DNA of 64,000 bases from Plazaster borealis (taxonomy: Eukaryota; Echinodermata; Asteroidea; Forcipulatida; Labidiasteridae). Location: positions 5,797,127-5,861,126 of the forward strand of contig CM037464.1 in NCBI GenBank assembly GCA_021014325.1, read 5' to 3'. Shown in pieces: positions 42,567 through 53,239 of the stretch; the stretch's first letter is position 1, and every line of letters begins with the position of its first letter. The notes under the pieces were generated by a model. The model did no database searches. It was not told where the DNA came from and was given only the letters and a program-made list of their open reading frames with translations. The translations under genes and the position numbers were made by a program.

Positions 42567-43023
42567 TTTCCCCATGACACGGGCGCTGTACCAACTGATG
42601 AGCTCATCTTGCCCTATTTTTGGCGGTCTCCCTATTTTGTCAATTTTGTTTCGGGGGTGTATGTCAGAAGCCTTACAACCTGAACTGCCGTATAGCCAAA
42701 GATCACACCCAAGTTTACGATACAACCTGGGAAGCAGTAGTAGAGGCATCACCATAAAGGGGATGCGAATTTTCATCTCAAAATAATATCAAGTAATAAA
42801 CCACAAGGGAAAACTGAAGACTGAGTAAAGGTTAATTAATTTCGGGTTAACATAGTGGTTTCGAACGTTAAGTAGTTTTAATTCCGCACTCTCTTAAACT
42901 CATTTGTTCACAATTTGATAGATTGTTTCTCGGGAAACATAGCTATACGAGACTGTTTTTGAGACAGGTTATCGTTCTATAAATCGTACGTAAACAGGAA
43001 CTCATCATGGAAAAGTTTGACCT

Positions 43024-43262
43024 TCACTCTAAAAAAACTCCCGGGTCATAACTTGACCCGGATCCCTTGGTCCGGGTGGGGGGGGGGTGGGGCTGACGCA
43101 TTTCTGGGTCAGGCTGACCAGGAAACTTGTTAACAAATCGGATTTTAGCTCGGATTTTTTTTTACCCATTATTGGGTCAATTCGACACCAGATTCCTGGT
43201 GAAGCTGACCCAGAAATGGGTCAGGCGAACCAAGTCAGTTCTGACCCGGAGGTTTTTAGTGG
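43024..43262. mobile_element. GACCC/GGGTC foldback element, copy 5
   Basis: Left CACTCTAAAAAAACTCCCGG, right CTGACCCGGAGGTTTTTAGT. A poly-G run lies near 43078-43087. Confidence 0.7.
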
Positions 43263-43766
43263 TAGGCATTTGAATATTGTATAGTAGGGAAATAATCCAG
43301 TCTCTTTTTAGAACACTATAACTCATCGAATAATATTATTATTGTTGTATGGTGTTAATCGTAATTAAAGCCTTAATTTCTAGACTGCTTTACGTCAACA
43401 ATGGAGCACACCGGAGCAAAGCTTGGTGAACTATTTTATTCATTTTTTTTTTACCATAGGCTCGGCTGTGGAGCAACTTTGCTGATGTGATAATTAACAT
43501 TGTTTGTTTTAGTTGCTATGTATTAATAAATAACTATATGTCAACTCAATTCACTTAAATTCAATGTAACCTTTATTTCCGTACTCACAATAACACAATA
43601 CAAAATCATTGGACAACAAAATATAGTAGAACAATACAAGCAAAGAGCATAGGTAACCGATGATAATGTCAATGAAAAATGTAACATTAGAATCTGTAAG
43701 GAGTGAACTAGTTAGCCAATCGTGCAAAAGTAAACACAATTTTCTTTAGCACTACCACGACAACGT

Positions 43767-44155
43767 TTAAAGACACTGGACACATTTGGTAATTGTCAAA
43801 GACCAGTCTTCTCACTTGGTGTATCTCAACAATGCACAAAATATCAAACCTGTGAAAATTTGAACTCAATTGGTCATCGAAGTTGCGAGATAATAATGGA
43901 AGAAAAAACACCCTTGTCACACGAGGTTGTGTGCTTTCAGATGTGATTTCGAGACCTCACGCGTGAAGTTTCGAAATGAATTCAAATATTTTACTGAAAA
44001 ATGACCTTTTTCTCAAAAACGACGTTACTTCAGAGGGAGCCGTTTCTCACAAGTTTTATACTTTCAACAGCTCTCCATTGATCGTTACCAAGTAAGTTTT
44101 TTTTTATGCTAACAATTATTTTGAGTAATTACCAATAGTGTCCAGTGCCTTTAAG
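43767..44155 (+). mobile_element. TTAA-type MITE, GACCTCACGCGTGAG-hairpin subfamily, copy 1
   Basis: Ends TTAAAGACACTGGACAC and AGTGTCCAGTGCCTTTAA. Core words are those of the main subfamily; the hairpin is CGAGACCTCACGCGTGA. A 22-base direct repeat flanks it (CACTACCACGACAACGTTTAA before, CACTACCATGACAACGTTTAA after). Confidence 0.8.
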
Positions 44156-44605
44156 CACTACCATGACAACGTTTAAATTTGACTTAACTTAACTTGTGTG
44201 TACATGATAAATGTTTGCTTTTTCACCACATCCCCGGAAACAAAATGTAAAAGTAATCATAGCTACGCCGCTGTTCGGACGTTGTAATGTGGTCTGCTTA
44301 TTTGTCTATTTGAAATTTGAGGGACTTTGAAATACGGGCATGCACTAGCCTTGGTTCAAGGCTTTTCCGTTTGAAAACTTGCGGCAAGCTTAAAATGTGG
44401 AATTTTCATTACACTCACAGCTCTGTAGCTTGAGTGATTATAACAATCTGTTTGCCCGCATTCGAAGCCGAATTAGTGAGAAATTAACAGCGCTTTTGTT
44501 ACAATTGCCGTTTCGGCGGGAAGAACACAAACGTCTGACATGAAAGACTAGCCAAGCATTGCTCCGTAAAAGCAATTTACTCTGAAGACCTCAAAAGCGT
44601 AGTAT

Positions 44606-44985
44606 TTAAAAGGATTTTATACGTTTGGTAATTGGAACCCACTGTTTGTTTCAATCATATATAGTTGTAAATATTAAACCATAAAACTAACCTGTGAACA
44701 TTCCATTTCAAAAGATGGCAGCGTTTTTGAGATGTTGCCGAAAATCGCTGGAAGAAAAATTTGCAATTGGAATACACTATACCTGAGAAACGTTACTGCA
44801 GTAACGCTTCTCAGATTCATTTTTTGGGGATAAAAAGTGATATCTTTGTCCATAACCGTAGTACTTCGAAGTGAAAAGTTTCTCAAAATGCATTGTACTA
44901 TCCAAAGCTGCTGTACTTCTCACCAAGTAAGTTTTTATTGCCATTAATTTCAGAGTCATTACCAAACGTATACATACCCTTTTAA
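44606..44985 (-). mobile_element. TTAA-type MITE, GCTTCTCAGA-hairpin subfamily, copy 3
   Basis: An inverted relative of 23510-23912 with central stem CTGAGAAACGTTACTGCAGT on one side and CAGTAACGCTTCTCAG on the other. Ends in CCCTTTTAA. Confidence 0.75.
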
Positions 44986-45661
44986 AGGCACGATACGGAT
45001 CATGGGTTCAGGGTGGAGTAGTAAATGTTGTCTCATCTCTAGTTTTCAATGAACACACCATACAATCAAACATGGCGTTTCTTCCCTTTCGGTTTTATCA
45101 TGCCCGATATAGGGCCTGAGGGTACCCCCCCGATGTTCCCATACTGAGGTTTCAAGCACGCAACGAATACACAATAGAGGCGGGGGGGGGGGGGTAATCG
45201 AGCAATAGTATTATGAGGGAAAATCATCGTGTGGCCTTGGAGGCCACCCCCCCCCCCCCCAGCCATCGGATTTGAATTGTTCTTAATTCTCTCTTTTGTT
45301 TGTTGAGACCGCATCAAAGCTGATTTGAAGATTTTGGACAGAGGGTTGGCGGCACTTGCTGATGGGTTGTAATCATTGTGCTAGACTCGTATCCCAGTCC
45401 ACACTGTTGTCTTTCCCAGTCGCATGTCCGCTTGTAACCATACCCCGGATACGCCATCGCGTTTTGTACACCTTTTTGTATTACGTACCGATACCCTTGG
45501 ACAATCACTTGATGATTATAACATTCTAGCAGTCAAACGCACTACAAAAAAACCCAACCCAATTTCCCAAACTTAACATCCATATTTTAAACCACCACGC
45601 TAGAAAAGAGATAGGGTGTTACCACATTGTTGTTTTTACACCATTTACAACATTGGGAAAG

Positions 45662-46036
45662 TGCACTGCAAAACTGGTGTTCAATTGTTTTCTTGGTATC
45701 TACAATATTATCCAAAAAACCGGGTCAGAATTGACCCCGATTCCGGGGGGAGGGGGAGGGGCTGACCCATTTCCGGGTAAAGTGTTTAAAACAGGAGATT
45801 TTAACTTGGAGTAAGCGTAATTTTGACCCATTTCTGGGTCATTTTGACACAGGTTCCGGGACATATTGACCAGGAAATGGGTCCGGCCCCACGGGACCCG
45901 GATCCGGGTCAATTCTGATCCGGAAGTATTATGTGAACACCGGCACGGTGTTATGTGTTATATTGTTACCAACGATCACATACCATATTATATACTAAGA
46001 TAATACATTTAAGAACACCAGTTTTTGCAGTGTGCC
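45662..46036. mobile_element. TGCAAAA.CTGGTGT TIR element, copy 3 (interrupted)
   Basis: Left GCACTGCAAAACTGGTGTTC, right AACACCAGTTTTTGCAGTGT. The GACCC/GGGTC element 45706-45930 is inserted between the two halves. Confidence 0.65.
45706..45930. mobile_element. GACCC/GGGTC foldback element, copy 6 (nested)
   Basis: Left ATCCAAAAAACCGGGTCAGA, right GTCAATTCTGATCCGGAAGT. TTTTGACCCATTTCTGGGTC in the middle. Confidence 0.65.
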
Positions 46037-46771
46037 ACTCATAGAACAGATTTCTCTTTGAAACCTTACCAATTTTAATATTATATTATTTTTTGAACCG
46101 ATACAATTTAATTTTGCGAGATGATTCAAAGGACATTCAATCTTTTTGCACTTAACACACCATCTTTCTAAAATTCGTCGGCACATCAGGCGGAAGCCTT
46201 TCTCTGGTGGATTGGCAGTGGTATGAAGTTTATAACCAGAAAGCTTTAAGTATAAAATTAATAACATTTGCATTCAATAGGGGGTATCAATCTTGTATAC
46301 GTATGCCTATTGTATTTATATATTATATTTTCCTACAAGCTAAGTTTTATGCTATAGTGGAAATGCCGTTGCATGAACGAGAGACAGAGCGGTACGGTTT
46401 TGACTTGAACCCGCACACCCTTTCTCGGGCACAACGTTGCTAAGGCAACTATTGAGCCCCTTATGGAATCAACACAATATACTAAACTCAGTGAAAATCC
46501 CTACCTCCGATAGAAAAAAAAACCCACACAATAGACAATCAGTCGGCGCCGTGTACAGTTTTTGAGTTGTTTACATTTCTCCCTAACTAGCCCTAAAGCA
46601 TTCTTGTTAATAGAGTCTACTTGTTTTATAATCACTTAATTGTGTAGTTGACGAGACGTTGATGACTGCCGCGTAGGTCATTTTTTACTCTGCTACTCTT
46701 GCCGTAATGACGATATACTAGTCGTCTAATCGTAATATTTTTTTGGACATTTCAACTGTTTCGTTGGTACA

Positions 46772-46819
46772 ATGTGGACGTGCACTGCATCAGCGGTGAG
46801 CTTACTGTCGTTTGGCTTG
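46772..46819 (+). CDS. candidate signal-peptide exon
   Basis: ATG with A at -3, then MWTCTASAVSLLSFGL and a consensus donor (GGCTTG|GTGAGT) in phase 0. Sixteen residues with a hydrophobic centre look like the first part of a signal peptide. It lies on the strand and upstream of the second WxxW-LamG gene, whose 5' end is unknown. At least one intervening exon would be needed, because the WxxW exon is entered in phase 1. Based on sequence look only. Confidence 0.33.
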
Positions 46820-47856
46820 GTGAGTCAATGTGTTTCTATCTTTTATTTCATTTTTTCATCGTTTCAAATTTCAACATTTTGTTTTGTTTCAGTTAACTTT
46901 TTTGGGGGGACTTGCTGGACTTATTTCTTTCGTAAGAATACCATTATGAAAAAGATAAAATAACCGCAGAAAGGGATCAAATAACAAAAAGCAAACAAAC
47001 ATTCATTCAATATGTATTCTTTGTTAATTTAATTGATCGGGACAGTAAACAATCACAATTAATCTTATTAAAAGGTCTTTTGGCCTGTTTACTACACCAT
47101 GAGTTGACCCTCTCACTCTTCAAAACAACTATTCCAACTGAACTATTTCGTCAAAACACGGGTATTATCTTGTGCAAAGCTTTCAAAATTGTTGAGAAAT
47201 TTAGTTGTCCAGCTAGGTGTAACTTATGTAGGCAAAACTTAATTTAGTGATTTGGCCTCGTCAATGTTTGACTTAAATACTGTTCGGTAGTTTTAGGGTT
47301 GAGATTAAAGCCATCAGCGAACTGTTATTTTTTCACACAGGGTCTTTTTTAATCTAAAATTTCCCAGTCAGTTTCAGTAAAACAAAATATAGGCCTCTCA
47401 CGCATTCCAATTCACGCACCCTAATTCAATCAAACTAGGATTTCTTTTCAGCTGCGTTATTTAATTAAATTTCATGTTCGTGCACACATTATTTCTTTCT
47501 TCTTACTCAGATCAGTATATTGTAGTCTTTTTATTTCATTTATTGGATTTAATACGATACGACATTTTCTCCATTCTTCAGTTTCCACTACATTATTACA
47601 ATTTGATGACATTGAATGGTTGACCAGCCTCTTGCTGCTGGTTTTAATGAAATTGAATGATATTTGCGACCATAAGGAGCATCTGAATGATACTGTTTGA
47701 CCAGTGAATGCTGAACTGTTAAAACAGAAATACCCTACTCCTTGTGACCGCCGAATGCTGATACGAAGAAGCGTTCCCTTTAAAACAAAATCGAGTGATT
47801 CAGGTTGTAAATTGAATTATTTTTTTGGACATTGGCCGGTAAAACCTATCTTACAT
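46820..47856. other. gene-free AT-rich stretch
   Basis: Nothing supported. It would be first intron if the exon above is real. Confidence 0.35.
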
Positions 47857-47915
47857 GGCCTCCTTGGACCCAGAACCTGGAACCCGGGTCAATTTTGACC
47901 CTGGAGTTTTTTGGC
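47857..47915. repeat. GACCC/GGGTC element, end fragment
   Basis: GGCCTCCTTGGACCCAGAAC and GGGTCAATTTTGACCCTGGA, the right part of the family only. Confidence 0.5.
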
Positions 47916-47938
47916 CTAAAGTGTATGGCCTAAAGCAC

Positions 47939-48142
47939 CAGGGGCGGATCCAGGATTTTCCAAACGGGGGGGGGGGGGCGTGAAAATATACCAAGCAGCA
48001 AAATGATAAATGAAGTTTGTTGCCCCACTTCTCCCACCACTTAACTCTCCCTCTTTTTTTCTTTTCTCCCCCTTTTTTTTTTTTTTATATGAACGGGGGG
48101 GGGGCGTGCGCCCCCCACGCCCCCCCCCCGGATCCGCGCCTG
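47939..48142. mobile_element. CAGGGGCGGATCC TIR element (hAT-like MITE)
   Basis: Left CAGGGGCGGATCCAGGATTT, right CCCGGATCCGCGCCTG. CAGGGGCGGATCCAG ends are known to me from hAT-type MITEs of several animals. Poly-G, poly-T and poly-C runs fill the inside. Confidence 0.65.
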
Positions 48143-48149
48143 AGCACAT

Positions 48150-48493
48150 GTGTCACATTGGTAATTGGCAAAGACCAGTATCCACACTTGATGAGACCCA
48201 ACATAAACATGAAAATAACAAAGATGTGAAAGTTTAAGCTCAATCGGTTATTGGAGTCACAAGGAAAAAGTGGAAAGAAACCTTAACATGTTTTCACCGT
48301 TTTCAAACATTGAGTTTTGGACTTGCAAGATCGAAACTAATTGTTTTACTCATTTCTCAAAAGCTCTTGCATTTCAAGCAACAATATTTCAAAGGGAGTT
48401 TCCCACCATGACCATCTTTATATCATGCATGTTGTGTGCAAATCTGTGAACATTTATATTTTTACTCTTACCAATGTTATGCACACCCTTTAA
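48150..48493 (+). mobile_element. TTAA-type MITE, diverged copy
   Basis: AAAGACCAGTATCCACACTT, GATGTGAAAGTTTAAGCTCA, ATCGGTTATTGGAGTCACAA and ACTCATTTCTCAAAAGCTCT follow the superfamily order. The right end CACCCTTTAA is intact and the left end is lost. Confidence 0.65.
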
Positions 48494-48936
48494 AGTTATA
48501 AACCCTTTCTATAACTGTTCCCTGTTGATTTTTTTCCCCGAGCAAATAATTACTTTATTGTGTATTTATTTTATACTTAATTGATTAGCTTTGATGTTGA
48601 GCCTTAATAGTCAATCAATGTTGTTTTAGTTAATGATTGATTGAGTTAATTGAATCAATCTGTCATTGAAATTGATTCAATTATATCAATTCAAAACTCA
48701 CATTTACATTCAACAGTTCTTTGACTTTATTTAAAAAGCTAATGTTTATTTATTTGAGTTAAATTTCCGTAGCCCCCCCCCCCACACACACAACAAAAAC
48801 AACCAAAAACCCGTTAAAATATTTAGTTGAACCAACCCAAATCTGACCAACCATGAAAACCTAAAACGAAGGTTGTTGAAACATTATTATATCAACCTTA
48901 ATTGGACCAACCATGAAAACCTAAAACAAAGGTTGG

Positions 48937-49310
48937 TTAAAGGCACTGAACACGTTTGGAAATTGTCAAAAACCAGTGTTCTCACTTGGTGTATCCCAAC
49001 ATATGCATAAAATAACAAGCCTGTGAAAATTTGGGCTCAATTGGTCATCGAAGTTGCAAGAAAATGATGAAAGAGAAAACACCCATGTTGTACAAATTTG
49101 TGTGCCTTCAGATAGGAATAAAAACTTCTTGCAAGAAGTTTTTATTATTTTAGTGAGAAATTACCTCTTTCTCAAAAACTACGTTACTTCAGAGGGAGTC
49201 GTTTCTCACAATGTTTTATACTATCAACAGCTCTCCGTTGCTTGTTACCAATTAAGTTTTTATGCTTATGTTTGTTTTAAGTCATTACCAAACGTGTACG
49301 AAACTTTTAA
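48937..49310 (+). mobile_element. TTAA-type MITE, main subfamily, copy 11
   Basis: Full length with a perfect 15-base-arm hairpin at 49117-49146. The left flank contains two copies of CCAACCATGAAAACCTAAAA (48850 and 48909 region). Confidence 0.85.
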
Positions 49311-50049
49311 GCGTTATTTTGTCAACCAATTTTTTTTTTAGTTAACCAGAAACCTTTCCGAGCTTAAACAAACGTTTGTTTAAAGGAATAGTCATATGTT
49401 GTTGTTATTTATGTTTTTGTTTTTGTTTGTTATTATTATTTTTGTTGTTGTTGCTGCTTTTTTTATATACGAAATGCTGATTTATGTGAAATTTATAAAG
49501 AAAGATCAATAAAAGTCACATGTGAAAGCTTCAACTGAATACAGTGTCTACTTGCTGAGAAAACATCAAAGAAACTGTCAAGTATTTTCAAACGAACGTA
49601 GTATCATCCACGTTTAGCGAGGTGACAGTGGGTACCAACCGCATCTCTGGCTGCAGCATTCGCGAACGGACAACAACCCTCAGAAATCTAAGAAACGATA
49701 CATGCATGAATCGTTTCATAGATTCAAATGTTTTGGGGGGAAAAATTAACAAAACATATTACTTCGAAGGGAATCCTTTCTTGAAAAAAAATTAAAATTA
49801 TAACAGCTGCAGTGCTTCTCACCAAGTTAGTGTTTATGGTCATTAATTGTTGGGGTACTGATCAATCTACGACCCTACCTTTAACGTTAGTAAATGAACA
49901 ATGACCCAAAATCAACAACTTTTGAGCCAAATATCAACGTTGATTCAACGTGTACTTAGCAGACCATTTAGCAATCAATATTTTCTTCTCATAAAAGCTC
50001 TACGAGATTGGGCCATATTTTTAAGAAGACTCGACCCGAGCTTGCATAA
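49311..50049. other. gene-free stretch
   Basis: Contains TTG/TTA-rich simple sequence near 49400-49460. Nothing else supported. Confidence 0.35.
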
Positions 50050-50337
50050 AAACAAACAGACAAACAAACAAACAAACAAACAAACAACAAACAAACAACA
50101 AACAAACAAACCAACCAACAAACAAACAAACAAACAACTAACCAAAACAAACAAACAAACAAGCAAACAAACACCCCAACACCCCAACAAACAACCAAAC
50201 AAACAAACAAACAAACACCCCCAAAAACAAGCACCCCAACACCCCAACAAACAAACAAACACCCCCAACACCCCCAACAAACAAACAAACACCCCCAACA
50301 CCCCAACAAACAAACAAACAAAAAACAAACAAAACTA
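50050..50337. repeat. CAAA-type microsatellite with CACCCC interruptions
   Basis: About 285 bases of CAAA/CAAC tetranucleotides broken by blocks such as CACCCCAACACCCCAACAAA. It keeps all frames open on both strands, which is why long Asn/Lys/Gln/Thr and Cys/Phe/Val/Leu frames appear. They are not genes. Confidence 0.92.
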
Positions 50338-50686
50338 CAGTGCATTCCAAGTGCGCTTAAAACCTTAAGGGATTTTGTAAACGCCTATACCAGGAAAGGC
50401 TAGAATAGGATATGCCAATCACTGTAAGCCGATTGTGCCATTATCAACAGTGGACATCCACACTACCTAGTGTCGAAAAAATACTAATAAATGTATTGTG
50501 ATGATAAGCATTGTAAAGAAAACTTGCTCCTTTTGAATAAATCAATGTATGGACGTTTATTGCATGTTGTCAAATTACAACTACAACGCTTGTGACGATA
50601 TCAAGTAAGTATTACATGCGGGACTGAAAATACTTTTTTTAACATCCCTGTGGAGACATCGTTTGTTCTTTTCTTTGTCCCTGTAC

Positions 50687-51095
50687 TTAAAGGGAAGGTA
50701 TACGTTCGGTAATCACTCTCAAAATTAATGGCAATAAAAACTTGCTTGGTTAGAATGTACAGCAGCTTTTGATAGTAGGCTATAAAGCATTTTGAGAATC
50801 ATTTCACTTCGAAGCAATGTGGTTATGCAAAAATATATCAGTTTTTATCCCCCAAAATTTGAACCTGAGAACCATTACTTTCAGATACGTTTCTCAGGTT
50901 GTGTATTTCAATTACGGATTATTCTTCCTGCGTGGACATAACCGCTCCGGATTTTCGGCGATATCTCAAAAACGCGACCACCTTTTAAAATGACATTTTC
51001 ACAGGTTAGTTTAATTGTATATAATTTTATTTACATTAATATTAAATCAAAACAATCGAAAGGTTTCAAAAACCCAAGGTATACTTTCCCTTTAA
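50687..51095 (+). mobile_element. TTAA-type MITE, GCTTCTCAGA-hairpin subfamily, copy 4
   Basis: Ends TTAAAGGGAAGGTATAC and GTATACTTTCCCTTTAA are a perfect inverted pair. The central stem is CCTGAGAACCATTA/ACGTTTCTCAGG. A good family reference copy. Confidence 0.8.
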
Positions 51096-51714
51096 CATCC
51101 TTCCCCCTTCCCCCCCATGTCTTCGTAAGGTAGCGAATATTAAAACAGTGAGTCCAGTGAGTGAGCGAATGCGTTTGAGTATTCGCTAGGAATGAACATT
51201 GGAACTTCGACTTTTAAAATGCCATTATGACGTCATTGTAGGTGAAGTTACAGCATTACCGTACATAAAGTGGATTGTTTTGACTTTGTGTACGCGTCAA
51301 TTTTTGTTTCCAAAATGTATTACATATTGAGCAAAGTTTATTATTCCTTATAAAAAAACCAATAGACAATAAGGACGTAATTGCCCACACAAGCTCCGAT
51401 TAAACGATGGGGCTGTGGGTGTTGATACAATATTCCCTGATGAAGACTGAGCAAATGACGCCAATCTTCTAGCAAACAAATCATTTCTAACATAAACAAT
51501 ACCGGTATTAACGAATGGCTTTACGGGCAATGGATGTGGTTTTTGAAGGGAAAAAAGCTTACAAACTGTCCAAATTTTCAGTGATCGTCAACCAGGTTCC
51601 ACGAGGATCAAATATAAAGTGTCGGTATTACCTTTATGGAATTATATTCGCATTTACTGGTATTGCTACAAAATATCTCAAATTTTACAATTAATGACAA
51701 TTAAAAAGTAGCTA

Positions 51715-51828
51715 ATGGCCTGACGTTTCGACCCTAGCAGAGTCTTTCTCGAAGGCTAAAAACAAAATGAAAATGGTTTAGCCTTCGAGAAAGACTCTGC
51801 TAGTGCTAGGGTCGAAACGTCAGGCCAT
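51715..51828. repeat. long hairpin GGCCTGACGTTTCGACCC
   Basis: Arms 51715-51761 and 51777-51828 are complementary over about 47 bases (GGCCTGACGTTTCGACCC, AGCAGAGTCTTTCTCGAAGG). A six-base insertion lies in the right arm and the loop is short. One arm alone recurs at 5871-5912. Confidence 0.75.
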
Positions 51829-51884
51829 GGACGACTTGATAACAACATGAAAATGCGTAACAGACAAAAAGAACAATATTTTCA

Positions 51885-52112
51885 ACTTTGCCTTTACAAC
51901 CCTGCAGCGAGGCCCCAGTTTGGTTGCAGCGTCCCTGTGGTTCATTGTCAGCACATGCTGACAAGACTTTTCCGTAGGGTAAGAGGGTTTGTTATTACAT
52001 TTTTCAAAGTTTTAATTAATAGCTGATCAGTGTGTTTGATTTGGTTAAGACAATGGATATATTACATAATGTCAGCATGTGGTGACAGCGGCCCTCAATG
52101 CAGGGTTTTAAT
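51885..52112. mobile_element. AACCCTGCAGCGAGGCC TIR element
   Basis: Left AACCCTGCAGCGAGGCCCCA, right GCGGCCCTCAATGCAGGGTT. Inner pair TCAGCACATGCTGAC/GTCAGCATGTGGTGAC. The same element, interrupted, is at 5358-6335. Confidence 0.65.
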
Positions 52113-52460
52113 ATTTAACTGAAAAACAATATTGGTGAAATATATTTACCAGCAGTTCATCAAAACTTGTAGTTTTGTGGCCATGAACCTTTAATACTAG
52201 CCTTCAATCCTATTCCCAACTTGCAAGAAACCACAGGGAGGCAAGCAGGGCAACTTAAAATTAATCAAATCAACTATTTGTCACCTTTTATTATTATTAT
52301 TATTTTTTTTTTCCATTTTCTTTATTTGTTCATTTCTGTAAACCATTTACATTATTTAGTGCTCAATTTTTTAATTTTACTCGAAAATGACGACAATGTC
52401 TCCATAAAAATAAATATTAATTTCAAAGACAAATAGAGGTACCGTTAGCTAATTGTTTCG

Positions 52461-52845
52461 TTAAAAGCATCGCACACGTTTGGTAATGACTCTAAAAATT
52501 TATGGCAATAAAAACTTACTTGGTAAGAAGTACGGCAGCTTTAATGCATTTTGAGAGACTTTTTACTTCGAAGGATTGCGGTTATGGAAAAATATATCAC
52601 TTTTTATCCCAAAAATATTTAGAATATTGAGAAGCGTTACGGTAACGCTTCTTAGAGTGTGTATTTCAATGCAGATTATTCTTCCTGCGTGGACATAACC
52701 GCTCCAGATTTTCGGCAATGTCTCAAAAACTCTACCATCTTTTGAAATGAAATTTTCACAGGCTAGTTTTATGGTATATATCTACAACTATACAGGATTG
52801 AAACAAACAATAGGCTCCAATTACCAAACGTGTACGATGCCTTTA
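52461..52845 (+). mobile_element. TTAA-type MITE, GCTTCTCAGA-hairpin subfamily, copy 5
   Basis: Ends TTAAAAGCATCGCACACG and CGTGTACGATGCCTTTAA, the termini otherwise seen on the main subfamily. Centre TGAGAAGCGTTACGGTAACG. Confidence 0.8.
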
Positions 52846-53239
52846 ATACTGCAAGGGATAAAGGTTGTGTTTCTACCCTTACACCGATGTGTGATACGCA
52901 CTACATACTAATATTGCACAGGATGATGCCACGAGACTATTTTGAACAGTGTGTTTGTAAACAAATGTTGTGTACAAAAAATGTGGGTAAAACAATCTCA
53001 AAAATAACAAGACCTTACCAAATAGCATGGCAAAATGTAAAATTACACTGGGTTGATTCTTTGACTTAAAAAAAGATCATTGACCACCCCTTTAGGAATT
53101 TTCAAATGAATTGTACAACAAAACTCTTAGCCAATGACCACAGCTGCTCCTGGCTGAAATCAACCATGTCCTCGACAGATGGCTTCCAGTTGGTTTGACA
53201 GCTTGGAATTCGTTTTTTTTAGTCTAAAGCTCTTACCTG

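Noticed and set aside
49901..50368. Long Asn/Lys/Gln/Thr frame and opposite-strand Cys/Leu/Val frames
   Set aside because: They are translations of a CAAA microsatellite that lacks stop codons by composition. No real protein is implied.
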